Below, piece after piece: positions 27,801 through 37,201 of a DNA stretch of 64,000 nt. The stretch is from the NCBI GenBank assembly GCA_025449115.1, contig JAHLKC010000066.1, forward strand, positions 124,001 through 188,000, in the 5' to 3' direction. The stretch's first letter is position 1, and every line of letters begins with the position of its first letter. The position numbers and the translations under genes are program-made. Source of the stretch: Chytridium lagenaria (taxonomy: Eukaryota > Chytridiomycota > Chytridiomycetes > Chytridiales > Chytridiaceae). The notes beneath the pieces were generated by a model, which was not told the origin of the DNA, ran no database searches, and saw only the letters and a program-made list of their open reading frames with translations.

Positions 27801-28430
27801 TTGCAATAAGATTTTTGCTAATCTCTCTTTGTAATTAGGCTGCAAAACACTTTCTCATCATGCCTCGAGTAAAAATTGAGAGTATCTTTGAGCTAAGGAA
27901 GGAGCATTTGGATCTTTTGGCAAAGATGAAGTCGCGTGCTGACGACATAGCTAAAGCGTGGGTTTCTCAGCCTTGACTATTAAGACATAATCGAAGACAC
28001 TAACTTATAGACAACTCAGGTTTCCCAAACGGAAATTCCTCATCGGCTTCCATTCCGTTCCCTCAATGAAACAACTCCACCTCCACGTCATCTCAGATGA
28101 CTTTGTTGCACCAGCCTTAAAAACAAAGAGGCATTGGAACTCGTTCACCACAAGATTTTTTTTGCCGTACATGCTTGTTCGGCAAATGATTGAAGAAGAT
28201 GGGAAGATTACGGTTTGTTATTTTCATTTTTCCTGGGGTATCCCTTTCATTGACACTAGACTATGCAATCCCAACACAATTCACTCACTTGCAAACAAAA
28301 ACAGATTGATAAAGAAGAATACGAGCAACTCCTCAAAGGCCCTCTCATTTGCCACAAATGCACGAACGATTATAACAACATCAGAGAACTCAAAATGCAT
28401 CTTGAACGGCATTTGAAGCAGGATGGGTGA
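24879..28430 (+). CDS. Fused FHA-PBZ-macro-HIT-zinc finger repair protein (aprataxin/APLF-like)
   Basis: Predicted 744 residues in 19 exons, all phases consistent except one base missing from the A5 run at 26340. Domains: FHA (about residues 10-95) with FVIGRKTPGITDK and RVSREH; PBZ finger (about 150-172) CKYGATCYRKNKEHLERFSH with P next; Ser-rich linker in many tiny exons (24-36 bases); macro-like domain (about 325-500) with VVAETNWRLKP, LHGRAGPSLQEELKK and VVYVVGPNMNPMRPDP; aprataxin HIT domain (about 600-700) HFLIMPRVKIESIFELRKEH, FLIGFHSVPSMKQLHLHVIS and KTKRHWNSFTTRFF; C2H2 finger LICHKC...LKMHLERH. Aprataxins remove AMP from abortive ligation ends; FHA modules dock phosphorylated XRCC1/XRCC4 in animals; PBZ binds poly(ADP-ribose). 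The macro glycine loop is replaced (EATWVCRD), so ADP-ribose binding is doubtful. Its last 41 coding bases overlap the opposite-strand kinase. Confidence 0.9.
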
Positions 28431-29613
28431 TGAGGAGCCTTTCAAGGGTTTCTGTCACTTGATAGATAGTTGGACGGGATTCGCTGGAGAATTCGAGGAG
28501 GGATTGAATTAATGTGCGGAGAGATTCGGGGTGGCGGTCACCCGTTCTTGGGAATTCCACTTTACCGCATACAGTGGCTGTGGCTGTGCCATCAACTGTT
28601 GATAGGAAAATAAAAAAAAAGATAAGAAATATTAGCTATCCATATCGAGAAAAACACGATAGCATTACATGGCGGCTGTCCGTAAGCCATGGCGTAAAGA
28701 GTGCAACCCAAAGCCCAGATATCTGTTTTTGACGAAATGAACTGGCCGACTTGCGGCTCGAATAGTTCGGGAGCCCGAAAAGGTGCTGTTACGGTCTCAG
28801 CACAAAGATCTTGAAGTGCGAGAGCGTCTTTCCTTGTGGAGAGGTTCACGTTAGCTTCGGTGACGGAACCGAGATCCATTAGCACGGCTTGGCCGTCGTC
28901 GTTGATAAGAATATTGGCGGGTTTAAGATCTCTGAAGGCTAATGGCGGGGAGCGGGAGCTTTAATAAAATTAAAACGTTAAATTGTTAAAGCTATATTGT
29001 GTAAAGCTTTTGAGGTTAACCAAAAGGCCGAGCTTACTGAAAAGCCTTGAGACCGTAGGCAACGTCACGAGCAATTTGTAGGATTCGAGGCATTTCTAAA
29101 GAACCTTTCTCAATCATATCCTGCACCGTACCGTGGCTGTAAAATGGGAAGAGGAGAAATGCCTTTGCGTCTTTGCTGGGCTTGGAGATAATAACAGAGT
29201 CGAGGAGTTTCAAAATGTACGGAGAGTCCATGTTCGCGAGTGCCGCTATTTCCCCCCTTATCCGCTCTTCCTGCTCCGGAAGCTGGATCCGTACCTCTTT
29301 GAGAGCAAAAGTTGGAGACGTTCCACCGGCGCTACGGGGACGGGACTCCTTGACGAGGTAAACATAGGAAAAACCTTTTGAGGATTGGTACATGTCAGTT
29401 TAGTAAGCAAGGCTCTGTAGACACACCTCCTTCGCCAATCTTGCGAACAATTGTGTAAGCTTTTGAACCCAACTTGACTTCTGACGGAGACTTGAGTGAT
29501 GTGACGAAACCTTCGTAGAAGGACTGGACGACTCTGTGTTAGTGGGAAACAAAGGTCAGACACTAAGTGAGTTGAGCCAGACATGCTCACCCAAAAGGGT
29601 TGTTGGGCGACAT
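28390..29613 (-). CDS. ENV7: STK16/ENV7-like Ser/Thr kinase
   Basis: Five exons, 29591-29613, 29427-29533, 29038-29374, 28669-28958 and 28390-28595, give 963 bases and 320 residues, the NAK-family STK16 size. Start MSPNNPFG. Landmarks: IVRKIGEGGFSYVYLVKE (G-loop); FALKEVRIQ (VAIK lysine); FRDLKPANILI (catalytic loop, HRD changed to FRD); VLMDLGSV (DFG as DLG); TVTAPFRAPELFEP (APE); KTDIWALGCTLYAMAYGQPP. STK16/ENV7 kinases are acylated, sit on Golgi or vacuole membranes and act in fusion and secretion. Cys residues for acylation are not evident at the extreme N-terminus. The start is 67 bases from the CDGSH gene start on the other strand; the stop lies inside the last exon of the aprataxin-like gene. 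Confidence 0.9.
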
Positions 29614-29680
29614 CATTAAGTATATACTTATTTCTGGGCACCTGGTGCGACACGGCTTCTCTTCGGAACAGGTCAATTGC
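29614..29680. promoter_or_regulatory. Divergent promoter, kinase / CDGSH gene
   Basis: Only 67 bases separate the two start codons, so both genes must share a promoter or overlap in their leaders. The plus-strand frame stays open upstream of 29681 to an ATG at 29600, inside the kinase first exon; the MADEELAAARM start at 29681 is preferred because it avoids that overlap. No TATA seen. Confidence 0.5.
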
Positions 29681-30407
29681 ATGGCGGATGAAGAACTTGC
29701 AGCTGCAAGGATGGAGATGACGGCAGACCGCAGAGATGTTGGCGTCGACATTGAAGATTTAAATAATGCGACTCCTTGTATGAAACCATGCGTTCCAATG
29801 GTATGTGTTGTCCGTGATGAAGGGGAAAGCTCACAGCCAACACGAACGTATATAGTATGGACCCATCAACGTTCGTAACTTGACAGTTGGAGAAATAAAA
29901 CGATGGTGTACATGTGGACTTAGCAAGACTCAGCCTTGGTGCGATAGTACGGCAAGAGTATTCTTTTGATGCGCTTTTTCTGCTTGACAACGCAAACAAC
30001 TCACGCATCTGATCCATTTCCCGTCGCTCCCACCACTATGTGAGCAGATAGCCATATTGGAACTGGATTCAAACCTTTAAAGTGGGTTGTCCCCGGCACC
30101 ATCAAGGATGGAAGACCGCAAGCCATGTATCAGATTTGCAACTGCAAGTACACAAAAGCACCTCCCTACTGCGATGCCAGCCGTAAGTTAACAGCTATAA
30201 ATCTCATCCGTGTTTCTTGCTTTTCAGTCGCCCGTACTAATTCTATTCTTCTGCAATGGTCTTCATGCGGTAACAGACACCAGCTTGCCGCTCAAATACT
30301 TAAAGGCGCAGAAGGAATGCACCAAGGACCATGACGCTGTAAAAAAGTTGTGCGTAGATTGCGGATTCAAACCACCATCTTCAACAGCACCAGCATCTAC
30401 CACGTAA
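29681..30407 (+). CDS. Double-CDGSH iron-sulfur protein (CISD3-like)
   Basis: Four exons, 29681-29800, 29856-29946, 30048-30182 and 30277-30407, give 158 residues with all phases matching. Start MADEELAAARMEMTADRR. Two CDGSH motifs: WCTCGLSKTQPWCDNSH (C-x-C...C-D-x-S-x-H built across the intron at 29947, donor GTACGG) and ICNCKYTKAPPYCDASH (completed across the intron at 30183). Between them FKPLKWVVPGTIKDG follows the CISD3 pattern. Each motif binds a 2Fe-2S cluster by three Cys and one His; paired-motif proteins act in mitochondrial Fe-S and iron balance. The N-terminus is helical and rather acidic, not a classic presequence, and a Cys-rich tail (KECTKDHD, LCVDCGFKPP) follows, which is unusual. 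Confidence 0.9.
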
Positions 30408-30971
30408 TCATCTTGATTTGGCCATTTGTTTTTCATTCACACCCCATCCATCGTTCTGTCAATTTCAATCCACGCTGCTATCCATTCCCATGTAGACACA
30501 AACCAAATCGCTGGGCTGCCCAAAGAGACGTTTCACCCTTCTTACGTCATTGACTTGACGGCTGTAAAGGATGTCATGTCGCTGCCTCCCTCGATCATTA
30601 GCTCCCATTGAAAATTGCAAAATAAATATAAAAAACCTTACAAAGCTCAGCGAGGAGAGCTTCCACTTCGTCTGTTTTCGACACTGGCCCCGGAAGAGTT
30701 GTGTAAAAAGCATCATTAGCGAGGTCTTGCTGCTGCCATTGCCGGATTACGCATCTGCATCTTGTCCTGTTGCATTCTTTGTGTTGAGATTTTTCTCAGG
30801 AAGGTCTTGACACTAACTGAGGCAGCCAACTGCCTCGCCTCGTGAAAGGATTACGGATCTCAATCGAGTGTACGTCTACGGTGATATCAGGCTTTCGATT
30901 ATTCCTCTGGATCAGTTCCTAGACTTTTCGGTTAAGACGAGGTCTTTGGAGATTAGACGGACGTTTCTCAC
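30408..30971. other. Spacer with possible small coding pieces
   Basis: 564 bases. Fragments such as KETFHPSYVIDLTAVKDVMS (near 30525) and DIRLSIIPLDQFLDFSVKT (near 30880) read like protein, but no start-to-stop model links them. They may be unrecognised exons of the next gene's 5' end. Confidence 0.3.
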
Positions 30972-33900
30972 ATGGTGTCCAACAAACGGCCAAAGGCATC
31001 AAAGAACGGCACAAAGCCACAACCCCAAGCCTCATCGCCGTCTCCACCACCGCCTGAATCAAGCCCTGTCCCAACTGAGGATGCGGCGCCACCATCCTAC
31101 CCACCAAGGGTGACGGCCTTTCTCCAGCAGGTCTCCTGGACACCTGCCAATCCAAACTCCCCGTCATTTCCTGGGCAAGTTCTCAAGCACGCCCTTGCTG
31201 GAGATCCTAGAGCTATGGCAATATATGGACTATTTTTACAGACTGGAAGCGGAGGTGTACTGCGTGATGAGAAACTTGCCCTTGCCTGGCTCACCTCAGC
31301 AGCATCCGCATTGCTCGTGGACGACTCTGAAAAGTCGAACGGAATAGGAACCGTTCCTATTGGAACGAGCCTCAAAAACCCCAAATCCACCAATATCGCC
31401 TCGACACTTTCCCCGTCAAAGAATGTTTCATCGAAAACAGCATCGACGAAGTCAGTAGACAACACCACACCTCAAATTCCTTCTTCACCTCGACCCGATA
31501 TTCCCGCCCCTACTTCTGCAATTGCGTCTCATGAGATGGCACCCATCGTTCAGGTGCTTGGGGATGCTTACCGTCGGGGTTTAGGGTGCTCACCGGATTT
31601 GAATACCGCGTTTCGGTTATTGCAGCGCGCTGCACAGCTTGGGCATTCGGATGGGCTTGTAGGGTTGGCTAATATGTATGAACGTGGAGATGGGGTAGTG
31701 CGTGACGAGAACATTGCGTTTGGACTGTTTAAGAAGGCTGCAGACAGGGGAAGTGTTTACGCTATGTTTAAAGTGGGCCAAGGGCTTGAAAGAGGCAAAG
31801 GTAGTTTTTTTACGACTTTATTTGGAACTCTCATATATGTTATTGTGATACGTTCTTTATGCTGGAAGGTATTTGAAAATAACTCATATGAACTTAGGCA
31901 CCACGTCGATTATGTCCAAGCGAAGCACTGGTACCGCCAGGCAGCTGCTCGCGGACACTTTCCCTCTTCCGTCCGTCTCGCCATTCTCTCCATGGACCCC
32001 GCATGTGAATCCATTGACATGCTTGCCGCAGCTGCCGAAAGCCTTAAGACTCCACGCTCCTTCCATGATTACGCAGCGGGCCTCTCTACCTCCCACCACG
32101 GCGCTGTCCCCAACATTAAGGAAGCACGAAAATGGTACCGTCGCTCTGCAAATGCCGGATACGTCCGCGCCCAGTGGTTGCTAGGTTCCGCTTACGCTGA
32201 AGCAGCAAAAGTTAACCCTAAAGAATTCCGAAAGGCGTTTTATTGGTATCATGCAGCTGCTGTTCAGGGGTTTCAGCCGGCGCAGTGGGCTGTAGGAAAT
32301 ATGTATCGGCTAGGACAGGGTGTTGAGAAGGATCTTGTTATCGCGGATAAGTGGCATAGGGCGGCTTCGAGGTCGGGGATGGAGAGATGTAATGTGGATG
32401 CATTTGATTCAGCTATTGTTACAGTTCATAGTTTGACAGAGAGTGTGGCGCCTGTCTGGAACACAGCGGAGGGAACGAGGCCACCAGGCGTTTTCGATAA
32501 TCTTGGTGTGCCCTTTCTTCCTATTGTGACGCCTGTAGTATTGCCTGAGGTCAGTCTTTTTCTTTTGTTTACATACACCAGAAAGTTTTTGTGTACTTCA
32601 CCATCTCCTTGTGTGCATTCTTGCATTCATTAAGATTGGTTACGATCTTCTTTTGTCATAATTTAACGCGTTGGCGTCAACTTTATTCAGGATAGCTTTA
32701 GTGGACCTCTTGCTCCCGGAGTAGTTTTTGCAAACCAAGGAGAAAGCCCCACTCATAACGTCAAGGTTGAGGCTGGATCATCCGCACACAATAAAATCCG
32801 ACGAGGATGGGGATACCATAGAAGCTGAGCACGAAGGCTACAAGGACATTCAATCTTTACTCAACTCGATCGGCCATCGCACTGATAGTGTTCACGTTAA
32901 CGAGATGATCTTCTATACCACTATATCTGCTTTAAAAACTTTAAAGTCTGCCAACATAACCTCATCTCCTCCCGCCAACCCTTCCTCACCTGTCAACCCC
33001 GCCGACTTCTCAACCAACCCCCTGTCAAGATCCCGTGCATCTGCGCCTGCTAACCTTAACGCCGTCCCAAGCCTGGCATTGACAAACGGCAACAACGCCG
33101 ACTTTCTTTCCGGCATATCTATACCAACACAAACCCAACCGCCTCCTCCCAACCGCCATTAAATGGTTTAAAATACCAAGCCGCAATCTCCTCGCTTTCC
33201 AGCACACCCGCGTTCGGTCTTGGCACCGGAGCATTCGCTAAAGCCGCACCCGCCCCTCTTCACGAAAAATCCGCTCGTTCCCTACCGTCAGCGACATCCT
33301 TCGTCACTACCCCGGCCACCCCGCCACTGCCCTTCTTCTGTTAGAAGCCAAGAAAAACCTCCTCGCCTTTGAAGTTTTTGCTGCAAAATATCGTCCGCAC
33401 GAAGCTGTGGCTGAACTCGGCGCTTGCATTCGATCCATGTGGGGGTTATTTGATCACACTAACCAAGCCTTCCGCATCCTTGCTGCTCTTTGCATTCAAT
33501 CGGTGTTGGCGGAATTGGCCACGGCGCCACCTAGAGATGAGTATAAAGATTGGCATGTTGATGAAATGCCTGTTCCTGAATATGGGGTGGGGATATGGCA
33601 TGAAGCGGCGGTGGCAGATGTGTTTATTAATATGTATGCGAGGACACCCGAACTCTCTATTGCTGCGCTGGATAAGATTGTTGCGGATAGGCAGAGGGCT
33701 GTGGATATTGCCATGGCGAAAGCGGCGCTTGCAGAGGCGCATTATATGCAGACGGGGAAGAGGGATATACCCCCACAGTTTGAGTTTGTGAGGAAATTGG
33801 CTAATGTCAATGGAGGGAATAATGAAAAGAAAAACAAGGGGAAGAAAAAGAGTGGTGGTGGTGTTGGTGGTGGTGGTAATGGTGGTGGTAATGGCACCAC

Positions 33901-34883
33901 TTCTTCTCTAGAGGCCGATTCCGCAACTACGACTTTTAAGCCACCACTTCCCTTATCCCTTCCTGTTGAAATTGAGCCCTCTACTACGTCTTCCCCGCAA
34001 GACCAACTCCCCGTTGACGATAACCCCGCCTCCACTCATCCGCGGCTCCTACGCGCCGCCAGCACGCGTCTCGATCCTCTCCCGTATCTTCTTCGAGGGC
34101 CTTTAAAGCGCGAATGGGAATGTGGGATAAGGCTGTTGAGGATTATGACCTTGCCGAAAAGGCGGAGGCGAAATGGGTGGAGAGGGTTCCGGAGGTTTGG
34201 TATCATCGGGGAGTGTGTTATAGTAATATGCCGGGAGCTTTATGTCGGGAAAGAAGTATTCAGGATTTGGGAAGGTTTTTGGGGATGGTGCAAGTGGATC
34301 ATCGGGTGTGTATTTATTTTTTTTTTCTCTTTCTTTTCGGTTTCCTCTATTTAACCGTGGTATTGTTTTTCTTTCTTTTTCTTTTTCTTTTTTCTTTCTT
34401 TCTTTTGTTTGTTTTTTTCTGCAATATAGCGCGTCCCGGATGCCCACTATACTATCGCTGGCAACCACTTTGCCTTAAAAAACGTCCGTCTCGTGGTCGA
34501 CCATTTCGCCAAAGCCCTAGAAGCCGAAGCCGTTCGGTTTCCCTTCCTTCCACCAAGTAAAATCTCCCCACTCTCAACTTTTCTTCCATTAACCGCCACC
34601 CCCCCCTCTTCTTTTTTTTCCATTACAGTCATCAACAGCGACCTCAAGACGCGTTTGACGCTTGAAGTGAAATACGCGCTTGTGATTGGCGGTACCCATG
34701 TTCGATCGACGCCTTGGTCCAAAGTTCCTGGGAAGGTGTTGAGGATGGTGGAAGGGGATGAACCTGCGAATAGCATTGCGAGAGAGTGTTTGGCGTGTCA
34801 TGCGCTTGGACGGACGAGGACTTGTGGAGGGTGTTTGACAGCGAGGTATTGCAGTACAAACTGTCAGGTTAGGAAAAAAAAAC

Positions 34884-34951
<68 letters not shown>

Positions 34952-35078
34952 GAGATGGGTTGTTTTAATTCTAACACTCCCCCCCTTTTTTTTTGCGTAG
35001 ATTGCGCATTGGATTAGGGGACACGCGCAGATGTGTCAAATTAAAAAGGCGGCGGCTGTGGCTGTGACGGGGATTTGA
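30972..35078 (+). CDS. SEL1-repeat, TPR and MYND zinc finger protein
   Basis: Starts MVSNKRPKASKNGTK, Pro/Ser-rich, then SEL1 repeats: VLKHALAGDPRAMAIYGLFL, VLGDAYRRGLGCSPDLNTAF, GLANMYERGDGVVRDENIAF, KHWYRQAAARGH, KWYRRSANAGYVRAQWLLG, AVGNMYRLGQGVEKDLVIAD. After an intron (32549-32691) comes a Ser/Pro linker and a long helical part (YPGHPATALLLLEAKKNLLA to 33800), a Gly/Lys-rich stretch, TPR-like helices (WDKAVEDYDLAEKAEAKW, VWYHRGVCYSNMPGAL) and a C-terminal MYND finger CLACHALGRTRTCGGC...YCSTNCQ/IAHWIRGHAQMC, split by an intron. Stop 35076-35078. Single-base breaks sit near 32800 (AAAA), 33160, 33300 and 34110. SEL1/TPR arrays and MYND fingers both bind partner proteins; no catalytic domain seen. 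Confidence 0.8.
34868..35000 (+). repeat. Intron with a 63-T homopolymer
   Basis: The intron splitting the MYND finger (donor GTTAGG after TGTCAG, acceptor GCGTAG) contains an uninterrupted run of 63 T at 34885-34947, preceded by nine A at 34874-34882. The length is suspect but lies outside coding sequence. Confidence 0.85.
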
Positions 35079-35559
35079 TGTCTACCCCGATTCATCTGTG
35101 ACTTTTGGTTCTACCCTTTTCAGCATCTCTCCCTTTTCCCTTCTTCTGTCCCCTCGCTTCCTCGTTATCTGATGGGATTCCTGCCTTTCTTTTTCTCTCT
35201 TTTTTTGGGGCTTGTGGGTTTTTTTGTTGTTGCGAGGGTGGATGATGGGAGGATGTGTTGTTTTTTTTTTGTTTTTTTTTTGAGGGGGGCGGGGGGGGTC
35301 TTAACTGGCGCTGCATTTTGGTGCGTTGTAGGCAAGTTGGGAGGGAGAAGCGTTGTGGACGAGGTGATGGAGGATGATGGGGGGAGGTTGATGTCTTTTC
35401 TTCTTTTATTCTTTGTTTTTGTTTCGGTGATGGATTTTTCTTTTATTATATAACAATGTTTCTTTCTTTTACGGTTTGTTTTTTTTTTTTTGTGTACGTG
35501 GCATGAATATAGGTTTGCATTGATCCTCAATGTTGGTTGGTGGTATTTATATTTGACCT

Positions 35560-36740
35560 GTTTTTTTTTTTCGGAAAGTGTGTGGTTGTTCGTATTCGTA
35601 ATCTATGGCAACAAAAGAACATTAAGTATGTAGTAGCGGGGGAAATGGGTGGAAAGGCGGTTTTTGGTTTTTTAACGTGGCTTTTTTTGTTGGTTTTTGG
35701 AAATGGGGTGTAGAGTTAAAAAGAGACTACTTTTTTAGATAAAGAAATGGAATAGAGTTATAGAAATGGAATAGAGGTATAAGAGGTCCACCCTACTTTT
35801 TTATATATCTTTTTTCAGTTTACAAGCATTGATCATCCATGTTGTAGAGTGGATGGTACTTTATATTGGACTTTTTTTTTTTTTCGGAAAGTGTGTGGTT
35901 GTTCGTATTCGTAATCTATGGCAACAAGAGAACGTTAAGTATGTAGTAGCGGGGGAAATGGGTGGAGAGGCGGTTTTGGTTTTTTTTGCGTGGCATTTTT
36001 TTGTTGGTTTTTGGAAATGGGGTGTAGAGTTAAAAGAGACTAGGTTTTTAGATAAAGAAATGGAATAGAGTTATAGAAATGGAATAGAGGTATAAGAGGT
36101 CCACCCTACTTTTTTATATATCTTTTTTCAGTTTACAAGCATTGATCATCCATGTTGTAGAGTGGATGGTACTTTATATTGGCCTTTTTTTTTTTTTTTC
36201 GGAAAGTGTGTGGTTGTTCGTGTCCGTGATCTATGGCAACAAAAGAACTTTAAGTATGTAGTAGCGGGGGAAATGGGTGGAAAGGCGGTTTTGGTTTTTT
36301 GCGTGGCTTTTTTTGTTGGTGTTTTTTGGAAATGGGGTTAGAGTTAAAAGAGACTAGGTTTTTAGATAAAGAAATGGAATAGAGTTATAGAAATGGATAG
36401 AGGTATAAGAGGTCCACCCTACTCTTTTATATATCTTTTTTTCAGTTTACCAAGCATTGATCATCCATGTTGTAGAGTGGATGGTACTTTATATTGGCCT
36501 TTTTCCTTTTTTTTCGGAAAGTGTGTGGTTGTTCGTGTCCGTGATCTATGGCAACAAAAGAACGGTAAGTATGTAGTAGCGGGGGAAATGGGTGGAAAGG
36601 CGGTTTTGGTTTTTTTGCGTGGCTTTTTTGTGGGTTTTTGGAAATGGGGTGTAGAGTTAAAAAGAGACTTCTTTTTTAGATAAAGAAATGGAATAGAGTT
36701 ATAAGAGGTCCACCCTACTTTTTACATCTTTTTCAGTTTA
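35560..36740. repeat. Tandem array of about 314-bp units, four copies
   Basis: The landmark CGGAAAGTGTGTGGTTGTTC recurs at 35572, 35885, 36200 and 36515, i.e. spacings of 313, 315 and 315. Each unit holds, in order, ATCTATGGCAACA, TAGTAGCGGGGGAAATGGGT, TTGGAAATGGGG, an AAATGGAATAGAG doublet, AAGAGGTCCACCCTACT and GATCATCCATGTTGTAGAG. Copies differ by a few substitutions and by T-run length. The array sits between the convergent ends of the MYND gene and the glucoamylase gene. No coding capacity is shared by all copies. Confidence 0.9.
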
Positions 36741-36895
36741 CAAAGAATCAAGTTTACAAAAAAAAGTGTACCCTGCTTTTTTTGTAGAGAGGCTAGGTTT
36801 AAGATAAAAGAAATGGAATAGAGTTATAAGAGGTCCACCCTACTTTTTACATCTTTTTCAGTTTACAAAGAATCAAGTTTACAAAAAAAAAAAAA
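36655..36895. repeat. Truncated array units, about 118-bp period
   Basis: At the right edge of the large array a shortened piece (ATGGAATAGAGTTATAAGAG, CCACCCTACTTTTTACATC, CAGTTTACAAAGAATC) occurs twice, near 36687 and 36807. It then runs into A-, G- and C-rich simple sequence up to 37200. Confidence 0.8.
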
Positions 36896-37201
36896 AAGGC
36901 AGGGTCCAACAAAAAAAAACGTTTACACTTTTAACAAAAACATACAAGATGAGGAGGGGGGTTTTACAAGAAACAAAACAGGGTCTACAGGGTGGTTCGC
37001 ATACAAAAAAAAAGGGGGGGGGAGGGGGGTCGTTTACAAGAAAAAAGGTGTTCACAGAAAAAAAGAAGGGTGTTTTTAGAAAAAAAAGAAGGGTGTTTTT
37101 TGGGTTTTGTTCTAAAGAGCCCAACAACAGGGAGAGGGGTGGGAGGGGTGTTTTGAAGCTTTTTTTCTAAAGAGCCCAAAAAAAAAGGGGGGGTGTTGTG
37201 T

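Noticed and set aside
31801..31897. 97-base intron in the SEL1 exon
   Set aside because: Good donor and acceptor, but removal shifts the frame while read-through stays open; left undecided rather than called.
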